A DNA stretch of 64,000 nt from Paralcaligenes ureilyticus (GCF_004346225.1 NZ_SMAJ01000015.1:44223-108222), one strand, 5' to 3'; positions 55,597 to 64,000 are shown, counted from the stretch's first letter. The notes: generated from the sequence alone by a model not told the origin. A program made the numbers and translations.

Positions 55597-57237
55597 TTAC
55601 TGACGCCAGGCGCGATCGAACAAGCCCGCAGGCAGGGCTCCCAAGCCCGAAACCCCAAATACGCGACCGCCCCGGCCGCCAAAGCGCGTTTGTATGAATA
55701 AATCGGCCATCGCCTGGGGCGCATGGCGGCGCAACAGATTCGCCTGAACCAAAAGCACCAGTTCCTGCGCCACATAGCGGCCAGCCGATTCAATTCCCGC
55801 TTGCGCGCCGGAGAGCAATGATAGCAAGCTATTGGCGCTGTCGGCCAGCAATGGCTCGCCGGCGCTGTCGCGTACCAGAGAGGCAAGAAGGGCCTGCGCC
55901 AGATCGGGCTTGCTTTTCAGGGCACGCAGGACATCCAGGCACATGACATTGCCCGAGCCTTCCCAAATGGAATTCACCGGCGCCTCGCGATACAGGCGCG
56001 GCATGGGCCCCTCTTCGATATAGCCGTTGCCGCCCCACACCTCCATGCCTTCTGCCGCGGCTTCGATGGCCCGCTTGCATATCCAGAATTTGGCGGCCGG
56101 CGTCAGAATACGCCGGTACGCCCAATCCAGCGGCTCGTCGCTGGCGTCGTAAGCACGCGCCAGCCGCATCGCCAGCACCGTCGCCGCCTCGCTCTCCACG
56201 ACCAGATCAAGCAGTACGGATCGCATCAAATCCTGTTCGATCAAGGCGCGGCCAAACGCACGGCGATGGCGGGCATGATGCAAGGCCTGCACCACAGCCT
56301 GCCGCAGCAGGGCAGCGCTGCCCAGCACGCAATCCAGGCGCGTGCAGGACGCCATCTCGATCAGGGTTGCAATGCCGCGCCCTTCCTCGCCCACCAAAAT
56401 GGCGCGGGCGTCGTTGAACTCCACCTCGGCGCTGGCATTGGACCGGTTTCCCATTTTGTTCTTCAGGCGCTGTATCTGTACCGGATTTTTACTGCCATCG
56501 TCGCGCCAACGCGGCACATAAAAACACGAAAGCCGGTCTTCATGACGAGCCAGAACCAGGTGCGCGTCGGACGTGGGCGAGGAAAAAAACCACTTGTGGC
56601 CAAGCAGAGAATACTCTGCTCCCCTGCCGCCAGCGCCCACAGGAGTAGCTTGCGTGGTGTTGCTGCGCAAATCCGAGCCGCCCTGTTTTTCGGTCATGCC
56701 CATGCCTATCATCATGCCGGCCTTATCGGCCACAGGCAGGTCGCGCTCATCGTATTGCAAGGAATACAACCTGGAGGACAAGGTATCGAACAGGGGTTCC
56801 TTGGACAGCACCGGAATCGCCGCCGACGTCATGGTGACAGGGCACAACGAGCCCGCCTCGATTTGCCCATGAAGCAAATACGCCGCGGCTCGCGCCGCCT
56901 GTGCGCCGGGTTTGGGATCGGCCCAGGCGCTGGCATGCATGCCCTGCAAAAATGCCATGCGCATGAAGCGGTGCCAGTCAGGATGGAAGTGGACACGATC
57001 GACGCGATGGCCGCAGCGGTCGAAGGCTTCGAGCTCGGGAGCGCAACGATTGGCCTCGTGCGCCCATTGCCGGGTTTGCATCAGGCCCAGCCGCGCCCCA
57101 TAGGCCGCGAGCGACGCGTGGCGCCACTGCGCCCCCTCGCGCTGCACCGCTTCCTGCAAGGCCGGATCGCTCAAATACAGGTTGTAATCGCCAAGCTCGG
57201 GGACCTGATTCGTTACTTCATGAGTCGTATAGACCAA
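55597..57237 (-). CDS. aidB: AidB-like acyl-CoA dehydrogenase family protein
   Basis: Flavoprotein related to isovaleryl-CoA dehydrogenase. E. coli AidB is induced on alkylation stress and binds DNA. A TTG at 57237, six bases after GAGGTGG, gives 546 residues, close to the E. coli 541; the open frame from a GTG at 57312 would add 25 unrelated residues. Aligned landmarks are NLYLSDPALQEAVQREGA, HPDWHRFMRMA, IGMGMTEKQGGSDLRSNTT, GHKWFFSSPTSDAHLVLA, KNKMGNRSNASAEVEF and PRLYREAPVNSIWEGSGN. It is 29 bp downstream of corA and likely co-transcribed. Confidence 0.9.
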   Translation of the reverse strand: MVYTTHEVTNQVPELGDYNLYLSDPALQEAVQREGAQWRHASLAAYGARLGLMQTRQWAHEANRCAPELEAFDRCGHRVDRVHFHPDWHRFMRMAFLQGMHASAWADPKPGAQAARAAAYLLHGQIEAGSLCPVTMTSAAIPVLSKEPLFDTLSSRLYSLQYDERDLPVADKAGMMIGMGMTEKQGGSDLRSNTTQATPVGAGGRGAEYSLLGHKWFFSSPTSDAHLVLARHEDRLSCFYVPRWRDDGSKNPVQIQRLKNKMGNRSNASAEVEFNDARAILVGEEGRGIATLIEMASCTRLDCVLGSAALLRQAVVQALHHARHRRAFGRALIEQDLMRSVLLDLVVESEAATVLAMRLARAYDASDEPLDWAYRRILTPAAKFWICKRAIEAAAEGMEVWGGNGYIEEGPMPRLYREAPVNSIWEGSGNVMCLDVLRALKSKPDLAQALLASLVRDSAGEPLLADSANSLLSLLSGAQAGIESAGRYVAQELVLLVQANLLRRHAPQAMADLFIQTRFGGRGGRVFGVSGLGALPAGLFDRAWRQ

Positions 57238-57266
57238 GGCGCCACCTCGCCAATGAAGATCCAGCC

Positions 57267-58349
57267 TTAGAGCCACCGGGTCTTTTTGAATTTCCAGTAA
57301 AGAAACCCGCACAACGCCGCTGTCACAGCCAGCACCAGCGGATAACCGTAAGGCCAGGACAGCTCGGGCATGTCTTTGAAGTTCATGCCGTAAATCCCTG
57401 CTATCGCTGTGGGCACCGCCAGAATGGCCGCCCAGGCCGCCAATTTCTTGGTAATGTCTGTTTGCTGGGACTGCCCTATCATTAGACTCGCCTCGAATGC
57501 GAAAGCCAAGGCCTCCCTAAGGCTGTTGATGAGCTCATCGACCCGTTGCACCCGGTCGGCGACTTCGCCAAAGTAGCCGCGGCAATTCTCATCGATATGG
57601 CGTGTCTCGACACGGGCGAGGCGCCGGCAAATTTCGACCAGCGGTGAAATCGCCACGTGAATACGCAACAAATCGCGGCGCTGCCGGTATAAACGGCGCA
57701 CGTCATTGTCGTGAAATCCGCGCAACAGGAATTTTTGTTCAACCACCTCAATGCCTGACTCGAGCCGGCTGGCCGCCGTCACATACCGGTCTACCAGCAA
57801 GTCCAGCAATGCCGAGGCGATATAGTCGCTGCCCCGGTCCAGAAATTCGGGCGAACTTTCGAGATGGGTGCGCAAGTCCCGATGCGAAGCCATCGCGCCG
57901 CGACGCACGGTAAGCAAAAACCCGCGGCCAATCAGAAGCTGGGTTTCGCCAAAAGCCGGCTTCATATGCTCGACTTCGACCGTCACCGCGACCACCTGGG
58001 TCAATTCGGCATACTCAATGATTTTCGGGCGCCGATGGACCTCGTTGATCTCTTCAATGGCCTTGTGCGAAAAGCCCAGTTCGACGCCAATTTCCTGCAC
58101 CAGAGCCGGTGATGGATCCTTCAAGCCGATCCACAGCAAATTCTTTTGCGGGTCGATATAGCTCTTGATCTGCTCGACCGAAACATCCAGAGGCGGGTGG
58201 CCCTTGCGGTACACAACCGACGCAACCACCGAGTTGGCCTGCGAGCCGGAGGGTTCGTCGGTCGACACTCGGGCCGCACTGGAATCCGCAGTGGGGTCAT
58301 TCCGGGGCGGAGGTAGATTCGTATCGGGCATAACGGCATCGCTCGGCAT
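57267..58349 (-). CDS. corA: CorA-family magnesium/divalent cation transporter
   Basis: 360 residues from ATG 58349 after GGAAGG. The reading frame continues upstream through a palindromic repeat, which would add a non-homologous N-terminus. A large cytoplasmic alpha/beta plus helical domain is followed by two C-terminal membrane helices. The signature is AIAGIYGMNFKDMPEL (GMN selectivity motif), and the end is the basic KFKKTRWL. Functions as a pentamer in the inner membrane. First gene of the corA-aidB-nuclease-transporter series. Confidence 0.92.
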   Translation of the reverse strand: MPSDAVMPDTNLPPPRNDPTADSSAARVSTDEPSGSQANSVVASVVYRKGHPPLDVSVEQIKSYIDPQKNLLWIGLKDPSPALVQEIGVELGFSHKAIEEINEVHRRPKIIEYAELTQVVAVTVEVEHMKPAFGETQLLIGRGFLLTVRRGAMASHRDLRTHLESSPEFLDRGSDYIASALLDLLVDRYVTAASRLESGIEVVEQKFLLRGFHDNDVRRLYRQRRDLLRIHVAISPLVEICRRLARVETRHIDENCRGYFGEVADRVQRVDELINSLREALAFAFEASLMIGQSQQTDITKKLAAWAAILAVPTAIAGIYGMNFKDMPELSWPYGYPLVLAVTAALCGFLYWKFKKTRWL

Positions 58350-58376
58350 AGGATGGCAACCTTCCAATCGGGTTTT

Positions 58377-58402
58377 GTAGCGGCACCCCTTGTGGGTGCC
58401 AT
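58377..58402 (+). repeat. 26-bp palindromic repeat, GGCACCC/GGGTGCC version
   Basis: Perfect copy between the divergent corA and DUF423 genes, 28 bp upstream of the corA start. It would be in the corA leader if the promoter lies beyond it. This is the one locus where a copy precedes two divergent genes. Confidence 0.8.
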
Positions 58403-58608
58403 CAATGCTCAACAGATCACTCTGGCAAAAACCACATGATCAATCGTCCGATGATATCACCAAGGCGCCGCCTCAACCCCGGCCCGGTTATACACTAGTA
58501 GCCGGAATTTGCATTGTCCCGCAATCCCGGACGTATCTCGTTACGACGCTGGGTCGGACCGACCTCGAACCACCACCGAATCACCATTTTCCACCCGGAG
58601 CCCATCGC

Positions 58609-58983
58609 ATGACTGACCGCCAACTCATTATCGTCGCCGCCCTCACCTTGCTGGCAGGCGTTGCGGCCGGCGCCTTCGGAGCGCACGCCCTCAAACGCAT
58701 CGTCACTCCCGATATGCTGTCGGTCTGGCACACCGCCGTGTTGTATCAACTGGTCCACGGCCTCGCCCTCTTGATGATGGCGTCCCTCGGAGCCCGCTTC
58801 GGCTCGCCACTGATGAGCAACGCCGCAATCGTCATGTTTGCCGGCATTATTCTGTTCAGCGGCAGCCTGTACCTGCTGGTGTTTACCGGCGAAAAATGGT
58901 TGGGCGCGATTACGCCCATAGGCGGGCTGGCCTTTATCGCCGCCTGGGCCATGGTTGCCCTGGCCGCATACCGGGCCAACTAA
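58609..58983 (+). CDS. DUF423-family membrane protein (YgdD-like)
   Basis: 124 residues from ATG 58609 after CCGGAG. Four membrane helices. The DUF423 hallmarks are GVAAGAFGAHALK, WHTAVLYQLVHGLAL, and FSGSLYLLVFTGEKWLGAITPIGGLAFI. Function unknown. It stops 12 bp from the stop of the convergent CoA-transferase gene. Confidence 0.92.
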   Translation: MTDRQLIIVAALTLLAGVAAGAFGAHALKRIVTPDMLSVWHTAVLYQLVHGLALLMMASLGARFGSPLMSNAAIVMFAGIILFSGSLYLLVFTGEKWLGAITPIGGLAFIAAWAMVALAAYRAN

Positions 58984-58995
58984 GCCTATGGCTGA

Positions 58996-60132
58996 TCACA
59001 CGGCGCCAAACTCTTCATTGTGCTGGCCAAACGCGGGGGGTAAACGTCTTAGCGTCGCGGGAGTGCGTGAAAGCTTGATCGGGGACGCAATCGCCCGATA
59101 AGATCCTTCTTCAATCACCATGCCTCGATGATGCGTGTGGGGATGATTCAAAAGCTCACCCGCATTGAGGACAGGAGCGGCGGGAACCCCGGTTTCCAGC
59201 AGTGTCTGGGCCAGATCGGCGGCAACATGCCCTTTAAGAAGATCCGTCAACAGGGCACGAAGGATCTGCCTGTTCTTCAAACGATCCGCATTGGACGCAA
59301 ACCGTTCGTCCCGCGCCAGCCACGGGGCTTCCAGTACCTTGCCCAAGAGCTCGAATTGACGATTATTGCCCACGGCAAGAAATATTTCGCCATCGCGGGT
59401 CGGAAACGAATCGTAGGGCGCAATGTTGGGATGTGCATTTCCGGTGCGCTGCGGAATATCTCCACTCAAGAAATAATTGGCAGCATGCGGATGCAGCAGG
59501 GAAATGGCGCAATCAAACAAGGTAATGTCCAAAAACTGACCCTTGCCGCTTCTATTGCGTTCATTGATCGCCAATAAAATGGCCAGCGCTGCATTCAAGC
59601 CCGTTACCATATCGACGACCGGCAAGCCCACGCGTGTCGGTGCTCCGTCTGCATTGCCGTTCACGCTCATCAAGCCGCAAAGAGCCTGGGCGCACGCGTC
59701 ATAGCCGGGCAACCCTCCCAGAGGGCCGTCGGCGCCAAAGCCGCTGATGCGACAGTGAACCAAACGTGGAAACTCATCGGCCAGGCTCTTCGAATCAAGA
59801 CCCCATTTTTCCAGCGTGCCCGGCTTGAAATTTTCCACGAGAACATCGGCATCCTTTAGCAAGGTTCTCAGGAATGCCTGGCCCTGCGGAAGCGAAAGGT
59901 CCAGCGACAAGCCGTATTTATTACGATTTACGCCTAAAAAATAGGAAGCCGTACCATCCAGGAACGGTGGCCCCCAGCCACGGGTTTCATCTCCGGCAGG
60001 CGGCTCGATCTTGATGACATCGGCGCCATGATCACCCAAAATCTGGGTGCAATACGGCCCGCCCAAGACACGCGACAGGTCAACCACTTTGCAGCCCGAT
60101 AAAGCGCCGGCGCCGGTTTGATTCATTTGCAT
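58996..60132 (-). CDS. CoA-transferase of family III (CaiB/BaiF)
   Basis: 378 residues from ATG 60132; TTG 60141 (overlapping the previous stop as TTGA) and ATG 60126 are alternatives. The family catalytic Asp is Asp174 in VGLPVVDMVTGLNAAL. The N-terminal VVDLSRVLGGPYCTQILGDHGADVIKIE and GNAHPNIAPYDSFPT are typical. It likely transfers CoA to a free carboxylic acid. With the receptor and acyl-CoA dehydrogenase upstream it forms an uptake-activation-oxidation set. Confidence 0.92.
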   Translation of the reverse strand: MQMNQTGAGALSGCKVVDLSRVLGGPYCTQILGDHGADVIKIEPPAGDETRGWGPPFLDGTASYFLGVNRNKYGLSLDLSLPQGQAFLRTLLKDADVLVENFKPGTLEKWGLDSKSLADEFPRLVHCRISGFGADGPLGGLPGYDACAQALCGLMSVNGNADGAPTRVGLPVVDMVTGLNAALAILLAINERNRSGKGQFLDITLFDCAISLLHPHAANYFLSGDIPQRTGNAHPNIAPYDSFPTRDGEIFLAVGNNRQFELLGKVLEAPWLARDERFASNADRLKNRQILRALLTDLLKGHVAADLAQTLLETGVPAAPVLNAGELLNHPHTHHRGMVIEEGSYRAIASPIKLSRTPATLRRLPPAFGQHNEEFGAV

Positions 60133-60137
60133 TGCGA

Positions 60138-61118
60138 TCAATCCAGAGAAATATGGGCGCTATGAACCAGCTCGGCCCATTTGGGAACCTGTTTATCAAT
60201 GAATGTCGCCAGGCCATGGGGCGTCCTGTCATCGGCCTCCACGATTCCCTGGCTGGCCAGGGTGCTTTTGACATCAGGATCCGACATGGCCTGAACAAAG
60301 GCCTGGTTCAACTTCGTGACGACGGGTTCGGGCGTGCCCTTGGGAGCGACAATGCCAAAAAACACACTCACGTCATAACCTTTCAAACCTTCTTCGCTAA
60401 GCGTGGGCAAGTCCGGCAACGCCGCCGAACGCTCTGCGCTCGCCAGGCCGATCGCACGCAAAGTGCCGTTTTTGACATGCGGCAGTGCCGTCAGGATGTC
60501 GGTGAATGACATCGTCACCTGGCCGCCCAACAAGTCATTCAATGCCGGCCCCGTTCCCTTGTACGGAATATGCAAAATATGAGTGCCCGCCATTTGGTTG
60601 AACAAAACGCCGGCCAGGTGCGACGAAGCACCGTTACCCGAGGAGGCAAAAGTGAGCTTATCCGGATTCTGCTTGGCATAAGCGATCAGTTCCTGCAGAT
60701 TCTTGGCGGGAACCTTGGGATTCAAAACGAGAATATTCGGCAAATGGCCTATGCGGATGATAGGCGTAAAACTGGTTCGCGGGTCGTAGCGCAAATTTTT
60801 GTACAAACTGATATTAATGGCCAACGGCCCGGACGTGCCGAACAAGAGCGTATAGCCATCCGCCTTTGCGTGCGCCACATAGTCGGATCCGATATTGCCG
60901 CCTGCTCCGGCTTTGTTTTCAACAATGACACTCTGCCCCAGAGGCTTGCTCAACCCTTGCGCCAGCCTGCGCGCCAAAGCATCGGTAGGCCCGCCGGGGG
61001 GAAACGGCACAATCAATTTAATGGGTTGAGACGGGAAGCTGTCAGCCGCCACGGCAGGCGCCAAGCCGTATAGCGCCCCGGCTCCCAACAACAAGAAGGA
61101 AAATAATTTGTTCAACAT
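60138..61118 (-). CDS. Bug/TctC-family periplasmic solute receptor 6
   Basis: 326 residues from ATG 61118 after TTGGAGAC. Signal peptide MLNKLFSFLLLGAGALYGL with cleavage near AVAADS. The family segments are IKLIVPFPPGGPTDALARRLA and VIVENKAGAGGNIGSDYVAHAKADGYTLL. Middle gene of the acyl-CoA dehydrogenase / receptor / CoA-transferase operon, so its ligand is probably the acid that becomes the CoA ester. Confidence 0.92.
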   Translation of the reverse strand: MLNKLFSFLLLGAGALYGLAPAVAADSFPSQPIKLIVPFPPGGPTDALARRLAQGLSKPLGQSVIVENKAGAGGNIGSDYVAHAKADGYTLLFGTSGPLAINISLYKNLRYDPRTSFTPIIRIGHLPNILVLNPKVPAKNLQELIAYAKQNPDKLTFASSGNGASSHLAGVLFNQMAGTHILHIPYKGTGPALNDLLGGQVTMSFTDILTALPHVKNGTLRAIGLASAERSAALPDLPTLSEEGLKGYDVSVFFGIVAPKGTPEPVVTKLNQAFVQAMSDPDVKSTLASQGIVEADDRTPHGLATFIDKQVPKWAELVHSAHISLD

Positions 61119-61179
61119 GATGTCTCCAATCCTTTTATAGTCAAGAAAATGCTTCATCGATAAAACTTGCATGCGGCCA

Positions 61180-62874
61180 TCAACGCGCCGGCTTCAAAAT
61201 CGCCAGATAGTCGTCCGGGCTATTTTCTGCGGTACAGGGATCCCGCGCGGCGAGCCTGTGCAACAGCACCAGGTTCGCCAAATCATTACGCGTTCGCATT
61301 TCGCCATGCCGGGATTCCCACCGCATGGCGGCCATCGACACCACGTTGTACAAGGCAGACGCCACCTGTCGCGCCAGATCGGAGCGCCCGTTCAGAGCCG
61401 CTTGTTCCGCCAGTTCAAAGGTCTTTTCCAGACTTGCATTTTGTAAGGAGGACAAAGGTTCGGGACAGGCAAGCCCCTCATCCAGCAACTCGGCCACGAG
61501 CCCTCGAAGCGCCGCGAGCGCATCGTTCTTCTGTATGGCTCGCAACACGTCGAGAGCCACAATATTGCTCGTGCCTTCCCATATTGAGCCCAGATGAGCA
61601 TCCCGCACCAGGCGCGGTTCGACCCATTCTTCGATATAGCCGCAGCCGCCGCGAACTTCCATGCCGTCTGCAGTCACTTTCCTGGCATCGCGGCACGCCC
61701 GAAATTTGATCAAAGGCGTCATGATGCGAACCAGCGTTTTGGCTTGCATGTCACCCTGATCCGCGCGCCCCAAGGCGCGCGCGGTCTGGAACACGAAAGA
61801 ACGGGCCTGCTCGGTGAGCAAAGTCATCTTGAGCAATTGCTTCTGCATCAGGGGCATGTCGATCAAGCGTTTACCGAAGGCCCGTCGATTTTCGGCCACA
61901 TACATGGCCTCGCTGAGCGCCCGGCGCATCAGGCCGGCGGCGCGCATCCCATTGGAAAGGCGTGAATTGTTGACCATATCCGCCATTTGCTGGAAGCCCC
62001 GCCCCCTCTCTCCGACCAGCCAGGCAAAAGCCCCCTCAAGCCGGATCTCGCCGCTGGCCATGGAGCGCGTCCCCAGCTTGTCCTTCAAGCGCAGAATACG
62101 GTAGTGATTGTGTTCACCGCCGGGAAGATCTCTGGGCAGCAAAAACAACGAAACGCCCCCGAGCCCATCCTTCGCTTCACTGCGTGCCAGCACCATGGCA
62201 AAACCGGCGTCGGGATTCGAACAAAACCATTTATCGCCAGACAAACGCCAACGGCCGTCCGGCTGCAATTCCGCCTGAGTCTGCGTGGCGCCGATATCGG
62301 AACCGGCCGCCAGCTCGGTCATGAACATGGCGCCCTGACGCAACTCATCGAAGTCCAGCGCAGTCACCTGCGGCAGCACCTTTTCCACCAAATCAGGTTC
62401 GCCATATTTTCTGAGGGTACGAGCGAGCGAGTCCGTCATGCTGACCGGACAGCACAGGCCGAACTCGGCCTGCACGAACAAATAGGTCAAGGCATATTTA
62501 GCGGCGCCGGGCATCGGCGCCCCCCAACCTAAAACCCCTGGCCTATGCGACATGGCAGCCAGGCCAAATCGCTCATAGGCCATTTTTTCAAGCTGGACAT
62601 AGGCGGGATGCTTCAAAATGACCGACTCGTCCAGACCTGAACGGCTTCTCATTGATAATTCGGGCGGGTGCTTGTCGGCGACAGCGGCCAGTTCATCGAG
62701 CGTGGAGCCGGCCAAACGCCCCAACTCTTCAAAGTGAGGCAATAAATGAGCACACAAATCGCTTGGCAGGTATTTTTCAAGCATCGGCCTGGCGTACGGA
62801 TCAACCTGAAACAGATTGATTCCCCGGGAATCCGGGATATTCGGCAGCAGCGCTTCTACAGAAGGTTCACGCAT
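61180..62874 (-). CDS. AidB-like long acyl-CoA dehydrogenase
   Basis: 564 residues from ATG 62874 (GTG 62877 possible), well above the ~380 of ordinary acyl-CoA dehydrogenases. Flavin-binding landmarks are MTELAAGSDIGATQTQAE, GDKWFCSNPDAGFAMVLARSE, LKDKLGTRSMASGEIRLEGA, and GGCGYIEEWVEPRLVRDAHLGSIWEGTSNIVALDVL. The layout is the same as the AidB-like protein at 55597, but identity appears low. First gene of the operon, divergent from a LysR regulator, so it probably oxidises the acyl-CoA formed by the CoA-transferase. Confidence 0.88.
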   Translation of the reverse strand: MREPSVEALLPNIPDSRGINLFQVDPYARPMLEKYLPSDLCAHLLPHFEELGRLAGSTLDELAAVADKHPPELSMRSRSGLDESVILKHPAYVQLEKMAYERFGLAAMSHRPGVLGWGAPMPGAAKYALTYLFVQAEFGLCCPVSMTDSLARTLRKYGEPDLVEKVLPQVTALDFDELRQGAMFMTELAAGSDIGATQTQAELQPDGRWRLSGDKWFCSNPDAGFAMVLARSEAKDGLGGVSLFLLPRDLPGGEHNHYRILRLKDKLGTRSMASGEIRLEGAFAWLVGERGRGFQQMADMVNNSRLSNGMRAAGLMRRALSEAMYVAENRRAFGKRLIDMPLMQKQLLKMTLLTEQARSFVFQTARALGRADQGDMQAKTLVRIMTPLIKFRACRDARKVTADGMEVRGGCGYIEEWVEPRLVRDAHLGSIWEGTSNIVALDVLRAIQKNDALAALRGLVAELLDEGLACPEPLSSLQNASLEKTFELAEQAALNGRSDLARQVASALYNVVSMAAMRWESRHGEMRTRNDLANLVLLHRLAARDPCTAENSPDDYLAILKPAR

Positions 62875-62920
62875 CACAATGAGCCACTAAAAAATAAAGT
62901 AGCTCAAATCTTAGAGTTCA

Positions 62921-62961
62921 GTATTAATATAGACAAATACTGTATTTATTCAAATTAATAC
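62921..62961 (+). promoter_or_regulatory. Two tandem 20-bp operators for the divergent LysR regulator
   Basis: GTATTAATATAGACAAATAC (62921-62940) and GTATTTATTCAAATTAATAC (62942-62961) both have the form GTATT-N10-AATAC and lie 21 bp centre to centre, two helical turns. They fill the divergent promoter region, as expected for LysR recognition and activation sites (T-N11-A class). Confidence 0.65.
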
Positions 62962-62977
62962 AAAAAAAGTATGGATT

Positions 62978-63871
62978 ATGGATATGGATCTGGACCCTCG
63001 CCTATTGCGGTACTTTGTAGCCGTCGCCGAAGAACTCAACTTCAGTCGCGCCGCCCATCGCCTGCATATTTCGCAACCGCCCCTGAGCTACGCCATCAAG
63101 CAGCTCGAAAGCGCCATCCAGGCGCAATTGCTGGTGCGTACCAGCCGTCACGTAGAGCTCACTGCAGCCGGCCGGGCCCTGTATAACGAGTCTCTTTTTC
63201 TATTGCGGAAAAACGCCGATGTCCAAAAGCTGATCCAGCGCATCGACGCCGGCCTGCACGGGCAAATTAAAATCGGTTTCGTGGGGTCCATGCTGTATCG
63301 GCGCCTGTCCGAAGTCATAACTTTGTTTCAACAACACTATCCTGATATTGAACATGTGCTGCTCGAACTGAATTCCGCCGAGCAAATTGAATTGATCGAA
63401 CACGGCGGGCTGGACATCGGTTTTATCCATGCCAACCCAGTGCCTTCCGCCATTTCCCGGCTGGATCTGGTGTCCGAGTCTTTCTCCATCTGTCTGCCCG
63501 ACACCCATCCTCTGGCCGACGAAGCCTATCTGGATTTGAACGAACTCGCGCAAGACGATTTCATTTTTTTTTCACGATCTTTTTCGCCCAGCTACTACGA
63601 AACCTTGTTATCCATGTGCCTTCAGGCAGGCTTCTTTCCCAAGGTAAAAAACGAAGCGCGGCATTGGCTAAGCGTCGCCTCGCTCGTCTCACAAGGCATG
63701 GGGGTGTCCATCGTTCCAGAATGCCTCTCGCGCAGCGGCCTTTCGGGCATTCGATTTCTGCCCTTCGAGCACGAGCAAAAATCGATCTGCAGCTTGATCT
63801 GGTCTGAACTGCCTCCATCGCAGATCAAAGAAAAGCATATCAAGCTGGTTCGCAACGTATATGGCTGCTAG
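62978..63871 (+). CDS. LysR-family transcriptional regulator 2
   Basis: 297 residues. N-terminal helix-turn-helix LRYFVAVAEELNFSRAAHRLHISQPPLSYAIKQLE (about 9-44) and a C-terminal effector domain. The N-terminal sequence resembles the CatR/BenM group of aromatic-acid regulators. It is divergent from the acyl-CoA dehydrogenase operon with tandem operators between them. The start at 62978 is the first ATG of MDMDLD; an ATG at 62984 is also possible. Confidence 0.92.
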   Translation: MDMDLDPRLLRYFVAVAEELNFSRAAHRLHISQPPLSYAIKQLESAIQAQLLVRTSRHVELTAAGRALYNESLFLLRKNADVQKLIQRIDAGLHGQIKIGFVGSMLYRRLSEVITLFQQHYPDIEHVLLELNSAEQIELIEHGGLDIGFIHANPVPSAISRLDLVSESFSICLPDTHPLADEAYLDLNELAQDDFIFFSRSFSPSYYETLLSMCLQAGFFPKVKNEARHWLSVASLVSQGMGVSIVPECLSRSGLSGIRFLPFEHEQKSICSLIWSELPPSQIKEKHIKLVRNVYGC

Positions 63872-63928
63872 AGCACTTTTGGTCAAACGGTATACGGCAT
63901 GGGACGTATTGGTATTTGAAGACGCCGT

Positions 63929-64000
63929 CTATGGGGGCCGGGGCGGGGCCGGCACGGCGTGCTTGATCCGGATCTGCCTCGTCCAGGCGGGCGTCGGGCC
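63929..64000 (-). CDS. Possible C-terminal end of a gene running off the right edge
   Basis: On the minus strand one frame is open from the window edge to a TAG at 63929-63931, ending ...QIRIKHAVPAPPRPP, with nearly all third positions G or C. A second frame, open to 63840, reads ...APIDGVFKYQYVPCRIPF and would overlap the LysR gene. Only 23 residues are visible in the first. I cannot name a product. Confidence 0.25.
   Translation of the reverse strand, partial: GPTPAWTRQIRIKHAVPAPPRPP

Noticed and set aside
57238..57312. Longer aidB reading from GTG 57312
   Set aside because: The extra 25 residues do not match AidB and overlap corA. TTG 57237 has a good ribosome binding site and gives the family length.
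63872..64000. Right-edge GC-rich stretch as a fourth copy of the large palindromic element
   Set aside because: It lacks the GCGCAGCCAGGA-type core and the flanking CGCGGG(A/G)CTAG; more likely the end of a gene beyond the window.

Overview
The window looks like a chromosome segment of a beta-proteobacterium of the Alcaligenaceae (Bordetella / Achromobacter / Pusillimonas neighbourhood). The evidence is the gene order odhA-odhB-lpd next to sdhCDAB-sdhE-gltA and mdh, six Bug/TctC-type solute receptors, an EarP/EF-P pair with Arg32, and the presence of both acnA and acnB. This placement comes from gene content and order, not from a database search. I saw no rRNA, tRNA, CRISPR array, insertion sequence or phage gene.

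Layout. (1) 1-1945: the start of an iron(III) ABC importer (permease cut by the left edge, plus its receptor) with a Fur-box-like site. (2) 2362-4870: trpS and zapE. (3) 4925-24058: a central-metabolism block. It holds the 2-oxoglutarate dehydrogenase genes (odhA-odhB-lpd), a malic enzyme (maeB, opposite strand), a succinate dehydrogenase/citrate synthase operon (sdhCDAB-sdhE-gltA), a GntR regulator divergent from mdh, and a 2-methylcitrate set (prpB-prpC-prpD). (4) 24249-28791: a small acetyltransferase, then a Bug receptor divergent from a LysR regulator and a permuted aconitase-family hydro-lyase of unknown substrate. (5) 28887-34488: acnB and acnA. (6) 34497-38029: a DUF2863-like protein, earP, efp and a DUF1178-like protein. 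(7) 38561-48084: a catabolic island with four Bug receptors, an RraA-type aldolase, a D-2-hydroxyacid dehydrogenase, an SMP-30-type lactonase, two PDC-hydrolase-like amidohydrolases and an IclR regulator. (8) 48552-58349: a tight minus-strand series corA, aidB, an anchored nuclease and a Yej/Dpp-type peptide ABC importer. (9) 58609-63871: a DUF423 protein, then a CoA-transferase / Bug / acyl-CoA dehydrogenase operon divergent from its own LysR regulator.

How the parts connect. The middle of the window encodes most of the TCA cycle and the 2-methylcitrate cycle. The flanking Bug-containing operons look like entry routes for organic acids whose products (pyruvate, oxaloacetate, acyl-CoA) would feed that cycle. 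An identical 19-bp operator sits 3 bp upstream of matching -35/-10 elements at mdh and acnB, which suggests that the GntR protein next to mdh co-regulates both.

The most unusual features are non-coding. A 26-bp palindromic repeat occurs in at least nine intergenic regions in three stem versions with matching changes in both arms. It often lies directly at gene ends and is once duplicated in tandem. A second, larger palindromic element (about 90-240 bp) occurs three times and holds a small hairpin with a compensatory base-pair change between two copies. Other notable sites are tandem 20-bp LysR-type operators and an intrinsic terminator placed 3 bp before a start codon. Six Bug receptors are present with no TctA/TctB membrane subunits in view.
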